This document shows, one piece after another, positions 10,194 through 17,976 of a DNA stretch of 64,000 nucleotides. The notes under the pieces are model-generated. The model was not told the origin of the DNA. It saw only the letters and a list, made by a program, of their open reading frames with translations, and did not search any database. Every line of letters begins with the position of its first letter. Position 1 is the first letter of the stretch. Both the position numbers and the translations under genes were made by a program. Location: assembly GCA_006546595.1 (NCBI GenBank), contig VIAD01000001.1:1-64000 (forward strand), given 5' to 3'. The DNA comes from Moraxellaceae bacterium AER2_44_116 (GTDB lineage: Bacteria > Pseudomonadota > Gammaproteobacteria > Pseudomonadales > Moraxellaceae).

Positions 10194-10346
10194 GGTGTGG
10201 TCGTTGGGCTGATTGGGGCTAGTTTAGCATGATGAGCGTGGACTGGAGTTTTTCTGGTTTGACATAACTTAAAGATCTGTAAATATAGCGTGTGCTAATA
10301 TGTTGTGTTAGAAAAAAATTCACAAAAAATGCAGGAAGCCTTCTCT

Positions 10347-11591
10347 ATGTCTTTATCTTCTCTTTCAAAATCTATCATTTGCATGGCTCTTGCTCTGAAT
10401 TTGGGGGCTTGTAGTTATTTTTTGCCCAGTACCAGTCCTAATTTAGGTGGGCTGTTAGCCGAAAAAGGCGATACCCGTCCCTTTGAAACTCCGTTGCCTA
10501 TAAATACTGAACCTAAGCGTATGGCTTTAGGGGCAATGTTTACGGTGGGAGTTAAGGCTGATGGTACAGTATGGAGTTGGGGGAGTGGAAGTTCAGGTGA
10601 GTTAGGCCGAAATGATTATAACGAACATACAGATATTCCTCTCATCATTCCAGATATGACGAATTTTGTGGAAGTGGCCGTAGGTAGTAATCATGTATTG
10701 GCGTTGCGTAAAGATGGCACGGTGTGGAGTTGGGGCAATAATGAAAAAGGGCAATTAGGTTATAAAGAGGATGGTCATATTGAGCCAAATTATTACAGAG
10801 CTTTTCAAAAATTACCGAAACAAATTCCTGATTTAACAGATATTGTGAGTATAGCGGCGGGTGCTAATTTTTCATTAGCATTGGACAAACAGGGCAAAGT
10901 ATGGGGTTGGGGTAGTGAAGCATATATCTTAAAAAATGTGTTTGATAACACAATACAAAAAGCCCCCAAGGTTGTGTATGAAGATAAAAATATTGCCAAA
11001 ATAGTTACAGAGAGAGGTAGAGATACAGCCATTATATTTACTAATGGTGGTGCTATTATTTTTCCAACACTTACTGAGGAGATGTTTGATGATGTCACTC
11101 GGCAATCCGTTCCAAAAGAATATCGTATTTATCATGTTCCTTTTAATGATGTGGTTGATATTAGCATAGTATCGGGGGCACTTTATACTATATTAAGAAA
11201 AGACGGCACAGTATGGGCATTAGGAATGAATAAATTTGGCTCATTAGGGCAATGTGATTATAAGCCCTATAAAGGCTTTGTTCGCGTAAAAAACCTAAGC
11301 CATATTAAAAAAATAAATGCCGATATCGCATGGGATGATACTGGCCATCTTTGGCACTGGGGGGTAAATGTTTATGAAAAATGGCTGCTTAAACAGCTAT
11401 ATGGTAACTATTATAATGGCCATGAGCCTTGCCCTATCCATGAAAGTAAGCAGACAGATTTAAGTTTTTTTGTGAGTGGTTATGTGAATCAAATCAATAA
11501 AGTGATTGGTCTAGATAATGGTGTGGTTTTCTTTTTAGAGGAGCGTCGCAGTAAAAGAAAGCTACACCCTGTTGGCTGGTCTTGGAAATAG
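10347..11591 (+). CDS. RCC1-repeat lipoprotein
   Basis: A putative outer-membrane or periplasmic lipoprotein of 414 residues. A signal peptide ends at the lipobox LGAC (Cys22). Behind it are RCC1-like beta-propeller repeats with the recurring pattern G-T-V-W-S-W-G-x-N-x-x-G-x-L-G; at least five blades are visible, some degenerate (for example TVWALGMNKFGSLG and HLWHWGVN). ATG 10347 is chosen over an upstream TTG at 10305 because AGGAAG lies 8 nt before it. The latter half is more A+T rich and asparagine/lysine rich than the neighbours, consistent with recent acquisition. Function unknown; RCC1 propellers usually bind proteins. Confidence 0.82.
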   Translation: MSLSSLSKSIICMALALNLGACSYFLPSTSPNLGGLLAEKGDTRPFETPLPINTEPKRMALGAMFTVGVKADGTVWSWGSGSSGELGRNDYNEHTDIPLIIPDMTNFVEVAVGSNHVLALRKDGTVWSWGNNEKGQLGYKEDGHIEPNYYRAFQKLPKQIPDLTDIVSIAAGANFSLALDKQGKVWGWGSEAYILKNVFDNTIQKAPKVVYEDKNIAKIVTERGRDTAIIFTNGGAIIFPTLTEEMFDDVTRQSVPKEYRIYHVPFNDVVDISIVSGALYTILRKDGTVWALGMNKFGSLGQCDYKPYKGFVRVKNLSHIKKINADIAWDDTGHLWHWGVNVYEKWLLKQLYGNYYNGHEPCPIHESKQTDLSFFVSGYVNQINKVIGLDNGVVFFLEERRSKRKLHPVGWSWK

Positions 11592-11610
11592 CCCTAAATA
11601 AAGAAGTCCG

Positions 11611-11666
11611 CGTAGGGTGCGTATCACGCACCACATAATAATGGGGGCGTGGTACGCCCCTACTAC
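11611..11666 (+). repeat. Pair of short GC-rich hairpins
   Basis: Two adjacent palindromes, GGTGCG(TATCA)CGCACC and GGGGCG(TGGTA)CGCCCC, each preceded or followed by GTAGGG/CTAC. They may act as a weak terminator or are remnants of a dispersed repeat. There is no strong T tract. Confidence 0.5.
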
Positions 11667-11769
11667 ATGACCCAACCCGCTAATTTTTCAACAAACGATT
11701 TTTTAGCCCCGATGCAAGGTACAATAGCGACAATCTAACCTTTCACAGCTTATTTCGGGGAATTGAGAA

Positions 11770-12252
11770 TTGATTAACAACGATGTTTTGCGTAGCGTGC
11801 GTTATATTTTGGCTGTCAACGATGCTCGTATCGTCGAAATCATTAAAATGTCTGACTTTCAAGAGGTCAGCGAAGCCGATGTGATTAGCTTTTTGAAAAA
11901 AGATGACGAAGCGGGCTTTCAAGAATGCAGCGATAAAATTATGGCGCATTTTTTAGATGGTTTAGTGATTTATAAACGCGGTAAAGACGAAAGTCGCCCA
12001 ACACCGCCGATTGAATTACCGATGACTAATAACATCATCTTAAAAAAATTGCGTGTGGCTTTTGAATTGCAAGAAGGCGATATGTACGATGTTATGGAAA
12101 CCGCAGGCATTCGCGTGTCTAAGCCTGAATTAAGCGCATTGTTTCGTAAATATGGACATAAAAATTATCGTCCCTGTGGCGACCAGTTTTTAAGAAACTT
12201 CCTTAAAGGTCTGACCATTTGTATTCAAGGCGAAACAAAAGCGAAGTCCTAA
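11770..12252 (+). CDS. yehS: YehS-like DUF1456 protein
   Basis: A 160-residue protein made of two similar DUF1456 halves. Residues about 1-70 (NNDVLRSVRYILAVND) and about 85-155 (NNIILKKLRVAFELQEGDM) each begin with the characteristic N-N-x-x-L/I-x-x-x-R pattern and end in FLDGLVIYKRG / FLKGLTICIQG. This is the duplicated architecture of E. coli YehS. No enzymatic activity is established for the family. The start is a TTG with a purine-rich stretch (GGGGAATTGAG) upstream; no ATG fits the conserved N-terminus. Confidence 0.9.
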   Translation: MINNDVLRSVRYILAVNDARIVEIIKMSDFQEVSEADVISFLKKDDEAGFQECSDKIMAHFLDGLVIYKRGKDESRPTPPIELPMTNNIILKKLRVAFELQEGDMYDVMETAGIRVSKPELSALFRKYGHKNYRPCGDQFLRNFLKGLTICIQGETKAKS

Positions 12253-12369
12253 AACATAGTTTTGTCAGTTTGTCTCTCACGCTTTGATAGCGCATAATTC
12301 TTCTCAATGTAGGGTTTACGACCGCGTAAATCCTTCTCTTATATCAAACTACTGTCTTTGGAGTTGCCT

Positions 12370-15303
12370 GTGTCAGCATCCACGCCGCATCCTGCTTTTG
12401 AATGTTTACGTACCATTCATATTCCGTCGTTAAATGTCGATATGAGCGAATATCGTCATCGTAAAACGGGCGCAAGTCATTTTCATTTGGCCGCCGATAA
12501 CCCCGAAAATGTCTTTTTAGTGGCGTTGCGTACCATGCCAATGGATTCAACAGGTGTCGCACATATTTTAGAACACACGGCATTGTGTGGTTCTAAGCGT
12601 TTTCCTGTCCGTGATCCCTTCTTTTTGATGATTCGTCGTTCGTTAAATTCCTTTATGAATGCTTTTACCTCTAGCGATTGGACGGCTTATCCCTTTGCCA
12701 GCCAAAATCGCCAAGATTATTTTAATTTATTATCTGTTTATTTAGATGCCGTGTTTTTTGCCCGTTTAGACCCCTTAGATTTTGCGCAAGAAGGCATTCG
12801 GGTGGAGTTTACGGAAGCAGAAAATTCAGACAGTCCTTTAGTCTATAAAGGCGTGGTGTTTAATGAAATGAAAGGGGCTATGAGTTCGCCAACCAGTATT
12901 TTGTCGGATGTGTTAAGTAAATATGTCTTTCCCACCACGACCTATCATTACAACTCAGGCGGTGATCCTGAAACCATTCCTGATTTAAGTTACGACGATT
13001 TACAGGCGTTTTATCAAAAGCATTATCATCCGAGTAATGCGGTATTAATGACCTTTGGTGATATTCCTGCTGCCGAATTGCAAGCGCGTTTTGAAGAAGA
13101 AGCTTTACATGAGTTTGAGCAAAGCGCAGCCATTAAAGGTCGTGACGAAAAGCGTTATTACGCGCCTGTCGCCGTAGAAGACCATTATCCTTTAGATGAA
13201 GGCGATTTGGCGAATAAAAGCCATGTTGTGTTGAGTTGGTTATTGGGTCATACCGCCAACATTAACGAACGTTTGGCGATGAATTTGCTCGGCGGCGTAT
13301 TATTGGAAAACTCGGCCTCGCCGTTACGTCAATATTTAGAAACGACGGACTTGGGCGAGTCACCTTCACCGATGTGTGGTTTGGATGATTCAGGCCGTGA
13401 GATGAGCTTTAGTTGTGGTTTAGAAGGCTGTGATGCCGATAAAGCCGCCGAGATTGAAGCAGGCATTTTAGAAGTGTTGCAAAAAGTCGCCTTAGAAGGT
13501 GTGCCACAAGACCAAGTCGAAGCGGTTTTACATCAAGTTGAATTATCGCAACGTGAAATTGGTGGCGACTCATATCCTTACGGTTTGCAATTGCTGTTGA
13601 ATGGTTTAACCGCCGCCTTGCAAGATGCCGACCCCTTAGCGTTATGGGATGTTGATGCGGTGTTGGCCGAAATGCGCCAAGCCATTCAAGACCCTGACTA
13701 TATTAAAAACATGGTCAAAACCGTCTTATTGGATAATCCGCACCGTGTCCGTTTAACGCTGAAACCCGACACCACGATTAACCAAAAACGCCAAGCGGCG
13801 GAAGTGGCACGCTTAGCCAAAATGCAGCAACAACTCAGTGCTGACGATAAGCTTGCCATTATCGCGGCCACTAAGGCCTTAACTGCCCGTCAAGCGCAAG
13901 TCGATGATGTCAGTATTTTGCCTAAAGTGGGTTTGGAAGATATTCCTGCCGATTTAAAAATTGCCGAAGGTCAGCATCAAACTTTAACGATTAATGGCGT
14001 AGATGTGCCTTTAACCACGTTTAGCGCAGGCACTAACGGTTTGTTTTACCAACAAATGATTATTGATTTGCCTGAGTTTACGTCACGCGAACAGCAATTA
14101 TTGCCATTTTATACCAGCTTAATCAGTGAGTTGGGTGCAGGCGAGCGTGACTATTTAGCCATGCAACAATGGCAGTCAAGCGTGAGTGGCGGTGTGCGTA
14201 TGGGTTTAAGCACTCGCACCAGTTTGAACAATGCGCAACAAGCGACAGGTCATTTGGTCGTTTCCTGTAAAGCATTACATTATCACACCGATAGTTTTGT
14301 GTTGGCACGTACCACCTTAGAGCAATTACGTTTTGACGAAGGCGAACGTGTTCAAGATTTATTAGCCCAACGTAAAGCCCGTTTTGAAGCCAGTATTACC
14401 GATAGTGGCCATGCCTTAGCCATGCAAACAGCCAGCCATTCGATGAGTGCGTTGTCTCAGTTTGAATATCGTATTTCAGGGTTGCCTGCGTTGCGTACGT
14501 TGCGTGAGATGGTTGCTAACAGCCAAAGTGCGGAAGGGATTAGCGCGTTATTGGCTGAGCTACAAGCGATGCACCTAAAAGTATTGGCTGCACCACGTCA
14601 GTTATTATTGATCGCCGAAAAAGAACGTTTAGCTGATTTAATCACCGCCTTACAAAACGCATGGTCAGATGCGGTGATGCCAACGCATCAACTAGTCACA
14701 CCCCTGACATCGGAGACAGGCGCACAGGTGACCAATATTGCATGGTTGGCCAATACCCAAGTGCAATTCTGTGCGGCGGCCTATCCTGCGGTGGCGGTTG
14801 ACCATGACGATGCCGCACCGTTAATGATTTTGGGTGGCTTTTTACGCAATGGTTTTTTGCATCGTGCCATTCGTGAACAAGGTGGCGCATACGGTGGCGG
14901 TGCAGGTTATGACAGTAATGCCTGCGCGTTCCGTTTCTTCTCTTATCGTGATCCGCGTCTAGCAGAGACCTTTGAGGATTTTCAAGCGAGCTTAGTGTGG
15001 TTGCAGAGCAACGCTCATGAAGAACGCCAATTGGAAGAAGTGATTTTAGGCATTATGGCGGGTCTTGATAAACCGATGTCACCCGCAGGTGAAGCGCGTA
15101 GTGCGTTTCATAATGGTTTATATGAGCGTACGCCTGCTCAACGTCGTGCCTTGCGCGCCAAGTTGTTAAAAGTCACGATTGCCGATTTGCAGCGCGTTGC
15201 TCAACATTACTTACGCTCCGACGTCATGACGCGCGCGGTGGTTGCACCGTATGCACAAGCGGATGTGGTGCAATGTTTAGGCTTTGTGGTTGAGCGCTTG
15301 TAA
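12370..15303 (+). CDS. M16C insulinase-family metalloprotease (presequence protease-like)
   Basis: A 977-residue zinc metallopeptidase of the M16C type, similar in layout to mitochondrial/chloroplast PreP and bacterial homologues. The inverted zinc motif is H65-x-x-E68-H69 (HILEHTALCGS), and the distal zinc-binding glutamate lies in the stretch around VVFNEMKGAMSS. The second catalytic-chamber half carries the conserved REQGGAYGGGAGYD signature near residue 840. Such enzymes enclose and degrade unfolded peptides of up to about 70 residues. There is no signal peptide, so it is probably cytoplasmic. The frame opens at TTG 12358, but GTG 12370 is preferred because GGAG lies 6 nt before it. Confidence 0.93.
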   Translation: MSASTPHPAFECLRTIHIPSLNVDMSEYRHRKTGASHFHLAADNPENVFLVALRTMPMDSTGVAHILEHTALCGSKRFPVRDPFFLMIRRSLNSFMNAFTSSDWTAYPFASQNRQDYFNLLSVYLDAVFFARLDPLDFAQEGIRVEFTEAENSDSPLVYKGVVFNEMKGAMSSPTSILSDVLSKYVFPTTTYHYNSGGDPETIPDLSYDDLQAFYQKHYHPSNAVLMTFGDIPAAELQARFEEEALHEFEQSAAIKGRDEKRYYAPVAVEDHYPLDEGDLANKSHVVLSWLLGHTANINERLAMNLLGGVLLENSASPLRQYLETTDLGESPSPMCGLDDSGREMSFSCGLEGCDADKAAEIEAGILEVLQKVALEGVPQDQVEAVLHQVELSQREIGGDSYPYGLQLLLNGLTAALQDADPLALWDVDAVLAEMRQAIQDPDYIKNMVKTVLLDNPHRVRLTLKPDTTINQKRQAAEVARLAKMQQQLSADDKLAIIAATKALTARQAQVDDVSILPKVGLEDIPADLKIAEGQHQTLTINGVDVPLTTFSAGTNGLFYQQMIIDLPEFTSREQQLLPFYTSLISELGAGERDYLAMQQWQSSVSGGVRMGLSTRTSLNNAQQATGHLVVSCKALHYHTDSFVLARTTLEQLRFDEGERVQDLLAQRKARFEASITDSGHALAMQTASHSMSALSQFEYRISGLPALRTLREMVANSQSAEGISALLAELQAMHLKVLAAPRQLLLIAEKERLADLITALQNAWSDAVMPTHQLVTPLTSETGAQVTNIAWLANTQVQFCAAAYPAVAVDHDDAAPLMILGGFLRNGFLHRAIREQGGAYGGGAGYDSNACAFRFFSYRDPRLAETFEDFQASLVWLQSNAHEERQLEEVILGIMAGLDKPMSPAGEARSAFHNGLYERTPAQRRALRAKLLKVTIADLQRVAQHYLRSDVMTRAVVAPYAQADVVQCLGFVVERL

Positions 15304-15329
15304 TATGTGGGGGTGGGTTTGAAATTCGG

Positions 15330-15398
15330 CTTCGACTCCGCTCAGCCACCACGACTCCGCTCAGTTAGCACAAAAATGCTCCCTGAGCGGAGTCGAAG
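15330..15398. repeat. REP-like palindrome (copy 1)
   Basis: Inverted arms CTTCGACTCCGCTCAG and CTGAGCGGAGTCGAAG enclose an extra internal half-copy (ACGACTCCGCTCAG). The downstream flank (TTAAGCAAACGTCAACA, about 15406-15422) recurs after the copy at 51947. Confidence 0.85.
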
Positions 15399-15470
15399 GG
15401 TTAACTTAAGCAAACGTCAACAGCCCCTAGTTTAAGCTGTGAAAGTTTTAGAAAACGAAGAGTGAAATTT

Positions 15471-16505
15471 ATGCGTCATTGGTTATTATTATGGATGTTG
15501 GTGTTATTAACGGCTTGTAATCAAGGTGATGCAGGCAGTCCAGCGAGTAGCACAGCAGTCCCTAAAGAAGCGAAATTAGAAACGAATCTCGCTAATTTGC
15601 CCAACAGCCCCAAGTCTTTTGAGTCAGCAAAAAAGATACTCTATAACGAGATTTATAAAGGCCACGATGTTACGTTTTACTGTGGCTGTGATTATGATCC
15701 GAAGTCAAAAATCGTCGATTGGAAAAGTTGTGGTTTTATTCCGCGTAAAAATGCCGAACGTGCTAGCCGCATTGAAGCAGAACATGTCATGCCTGCCCAT
15801 CAATTTGGCAACTTCAGACAATGCTGGCGTGAACCGAAAAAAGTCTGTGCAGGTAAAGATGTCACAGGCCGCCAATGTTGTGAGGCAGAAGATCCGTTGT
15901 TTGAAGCGGCACATAATGACTTACATAACCTGTTTCCTGCTGTGGGTGAGGTCAACGGTGATCGTTCCAACTTTAATTGGGGGATGGTAGAAGGCAATAA
16001 ACGTGAATACGGCGCATGTCCAATGGAAGTTGATGAGTCAATTCGCCGTGCCGAACCGCCAGATGTCGTTAAAGGTAATGTCGCTCGGGTGATGTTTTAT
16101 ATGGAAGATACTTACGGCTTTAAGTTATCCGACCAAGACCGTCAGTTATTTACGGTTTGGTCAAAACAAGACCCGCCTGATGCGTGGGAAATTGAACGAA
16201 ATCAACGGATTGCCGCTGTAGAAGGCAAAGAAAACCGCTTTATTAGCCAGTATGGTAGTGCTTCTGTGGGAAAGAAGACTAGCGCAACACCTGTGAAAGC
16301 AGCGGTTGCGCCTGTTGTCAGCGTCACTAAAGAGAGTAGTATTAAATCGCAGCCTACCAAAAAAGCAGAGTTTTCTTGTGAGCCTAAAAAAACGTGCGGG
16401 CAAATGAGTAGTTGTGCTGAGGCCAAGTTTCAGTTAAAAAACTGTGGCAATACCAGTATTGATGGCGATGGTGACGGCAAGCCATGCGCGTCCATTTGTA
16501 AGTAG
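15471..16505 (+). CDS. Endonuclease I family lipoprotein with Excalibur-like tail
   Basis: A secreted nuclease of 344 residues. The N-terminus is a lipoprotein signal (LVLLTAC). The endonuclease I (EndA/Dns/NucM) core covers about residues 45-240, with EAEHVMPAHQF supplying the catalytic histidine and DLHNLFPAVGEVNGDRSN the metal-binding motif. A low-complexity Ala/Lys/Val linker leads to a C-terminal domain with DGDGDGKPC and paired cysteines, typical of the calcium-binding Excalibur motif. Combining a lipid anchor, EndA core and Excalibur tail is less usual than plain secreted EndA. A GTG at 15462 is an alternative start. Likely role: degradation of extracellular or periplasmic DNA. Confidence 0.9.
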   Translation: MRHWLLLWMLVLLTACNQGDAGSPASSTAVPKEAKLETNLANLPNSPKSFESAKKILYNEIYKGHDVTFYCGCDYDPKSKIVDWKSCGFIPRKNAERASRIEAEHVMPAHQFGNFRQCWREPKKVCAGKDVTGRQCCEAEDPLFEAAHNDLHNLFPAVGEVNGDRSNFNWGMVEGNKREYGACPMEVDESIRRAEPPDVVKGNVARVMFYMEDTYGFKLSDQDRQLFTVWSKQDPPDAWEIERNQRIAAVEGKENRFISQYGSASVGKKTSATPVKAAVAPVVSVTKESSIKSQPTKKAEFSCEPKKTCGQMSSCAEAKFQLKNCGNTSIDGDGDGKPCASICK

Positions 16506-16516
16506 TCGCTTGTCAA

Positions 16517-16550
16517 GCCGTTAAATTCTCAAGACGGGGGATTTAACGGC
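16517..16550 (+). terminator. Hairpin after the nuclease gene
   Basis: GCCGTTAAAT pairs with ATTTAACGGC across a 14-nt loop. It lies 12 nt after the endA-like stop. No T tract follows, so termination is uncertain. Confidence 0.45.
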
Positions 16551-16574
16551 ATATTCATTCAAGGAGCATTCCCC

Positions 16575-17039
16575 ATGAAAATCCTCGTGTCTATCGATTT
16601 ATCACAATCAACTCCTCATCTTTTAGATTATGCAAAAAATTTGGCCAAATCATTATCGGCGCGTGTCTGTTTATTACATGTCACTGACTCGCAACAAGAG
16701 ATATTGGGTTATGGCGGTGTCTTTGGTGAGTTTCCCATGTACATCGACCCGAAAGAATTACGCCAAGAAATAGCTTCTCGTTTTCATCATGAACATCAAC
16801 AAATGTTGCAATTTAGCCAACAGTTACAAACAGAAGGTTTGGACTGTGTGGGTTTATTGGTGAGTGGCACATCCGTTGTTGCGACGATTATTAAAGAGGC
16901 GGAAAAATTGGCCGCAGATATGATTATCATTGGTTCTGAACATAAAGGCTTATGGACACAGTTGATTGAAGGTAGTACCAGTAAATCATTAGTCGGGCAG
17001 TCCACTGTGCCTGTGTTGGTTGTGCCTGTTAAGGGGTAA
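16575..17039 (+). CDS. Universal stress protein (UspA family)
   Basis: A 154-residue single Usp domain. The N-terminal strand is KILVSIDLS, and the C-terminal nucleotide-binding signature is of the G-2x-G-9x-G-S type (GSEHKGLWTQLIEGSTSKSL), so it is likely an ATP-binding Usp, followed by VPVLVVPV. AAGGAG lies about 8 nt before the ATG. It stands alone between the nuclease and START-domain genes. Confidence 0.93.
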   Translation: MKILVSIDLSQSTPHLLDYAKNLAKSLSARVCLLHVTDSQQEILGYGGVFGEFPMYIDPKELRQEIASRFHHEHQQMLQFSQQLQTEGLDCVGLLVSGTSVVATIIKEAEKLAADMIIIGSEHKGLWTQLIEGSTSKSLVGQSTVPVLVVPVKG

Positions 17040-17117
17040 TATTGACGAAGGGTTATTTGACGTTGGATGTTCTACTTGATTTTTAGATGGTTGATGGTTA
17101 TTGTCAGACAATCAAAA

Positions 17118-17133
17118 TGTGATTTTCGTCACA
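17118..17133 (+). promoter_or_regulatory. CRP/Vfr-like binding site
   Basis: TGTGA-TTTTCG-TCACA, a perfect two-fold match to the CRP half-sites with 6-nt spacing, preceded by AAA as in the CRP consensus. It lies 34 nt before the start codon of the START-domain gene. Binding is inferred from the motif only. Confidence 0.5.
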
Positions 17134-17167
17134 GTCTTTGATGACTCATTAATCAGAGAAAAACGAT

Positions 17168-17872
17168 ATGTTTCGACGAATAGCCCAACTTTCCCTCCTT
17201 GCATTGTTAAGTTTTAATGTCTTTGCGGCCAATGATGACCTCGACGATTTACGAACTTCTAATATTGCCCAAGATGAATGGCGGTTAATTAAGCAAGACC
17301 GAGCTCATGATATTAAAGCTTACGACAAGCGCGATTTAGGGAAAAACTTGCGCTCTTTCAAAGTGGAATACGAGGTTGAAACGGATTTAGATACCATTGC
17401 CCGCGTGTATTTTGATTTTGATAACTATCGAAAATGGTTTTACCAAGTTCAAGAAGCCAAGCTGCTGAAAAAAGTGTCAGCGACTGAGTTTTATTATTAT
17501 ATTGTTCATCGCGCACCTCCAACATTGCCAGATCGCGATGCCATTATTCATGCGACGATTGAACCCTATACGGCTAAACGTGGCTACGCATTATTGACGC
17601 TAAAATCAATTCCAAATTATTTTCCAGCTAAACCACCTTTAGTACGCATGATTGCCGAAGATATGACGGTGAAATGGACTCCGATGGGTGGTGGTAAAAT
17701 TCATGGGGTAGCTGAGGGTTATGTCGATCCAGGTGGTGTTGTGCCGAGTTGGGCGATTAATTATGTGCAACGGCAAGCACCTTATCAAACGGCATTAGGC
17801 TTTCAACGGGTATTGAAATCGCCTTTTTATAAAGATGCTAAAGAGAAACCGTTTTTTTCGCTTACTGATTGA
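17168..17872 (+). CDS. START-domain secreted protein
   Basis: A 234-residue protein with a cleavable signal peptide (FRRIAQLSLLALLSFNVFA, residues 2-20) and a START/Bet v1-like lipid-binding domain over about residues 40-220. Conserved features include FDFDNYRKWF, the APPTLPDRDAI stretch and GYVDPGGVVPSWAINYV near the C-terminal helix. Similar bacterial START proteins are periplasmic and of unknown ligand. A perfect CRP-type palindrome lies just upstream, so catabolite-type control is plausible. The 3' end is separated from convergent mfd by a REP-like repeat. Confidence 0.88.
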   Translation: MFRRIAQLSLLALLSFNVFAANDDLDDLRTSNIAQDEWRLIKQDRAHDIKAYDKRDLGKNLRSFKVEYEVETDLDTIARVYFDFDNYRKWFYQVQEAKLLKKVSATEFYYYIVHRAPPTLPDRDAIIHATIEPYTAKRGYALLTLKSIPNYFPAKPPLVRMIAEDMTVKWTPMGGGKIHGVAEGYVDPGGVVPSWAINYVQRQAPYQTALGFQRVLKSPFYKDAKEKPFFSLTD

Positions 17873-17878
17873 TTGTCC

Positions 17879-17928
17879 CTTCGACTCCGCTCAGGGAGCG
17901 TTCTTGCGCTGGCTGAGCGGAGTCTAAG
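17879..17928. repeat. REP-like palindrome (copy 2)
   Basis: Inverted arms CTTCGACTCCGCTCAG and CTGAGCGGAGTCTAAG with a short spacer, in the convergent gap between the START gene and mfd, where it may also act as a terminator hairpin. Confidence 0.85.
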
Positions 17929-17976
17929 CCTAATGTCCACTGTAGGGGCAAAAAATCTTTCGCCATTTATTTATTA

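Noticed and set aside
15619..15990. Second plus-strand frame inside the nuclease gene
   Set aside because: An out-of-frame overlap with the conserved endonuclease I core; composition is not protein-like.
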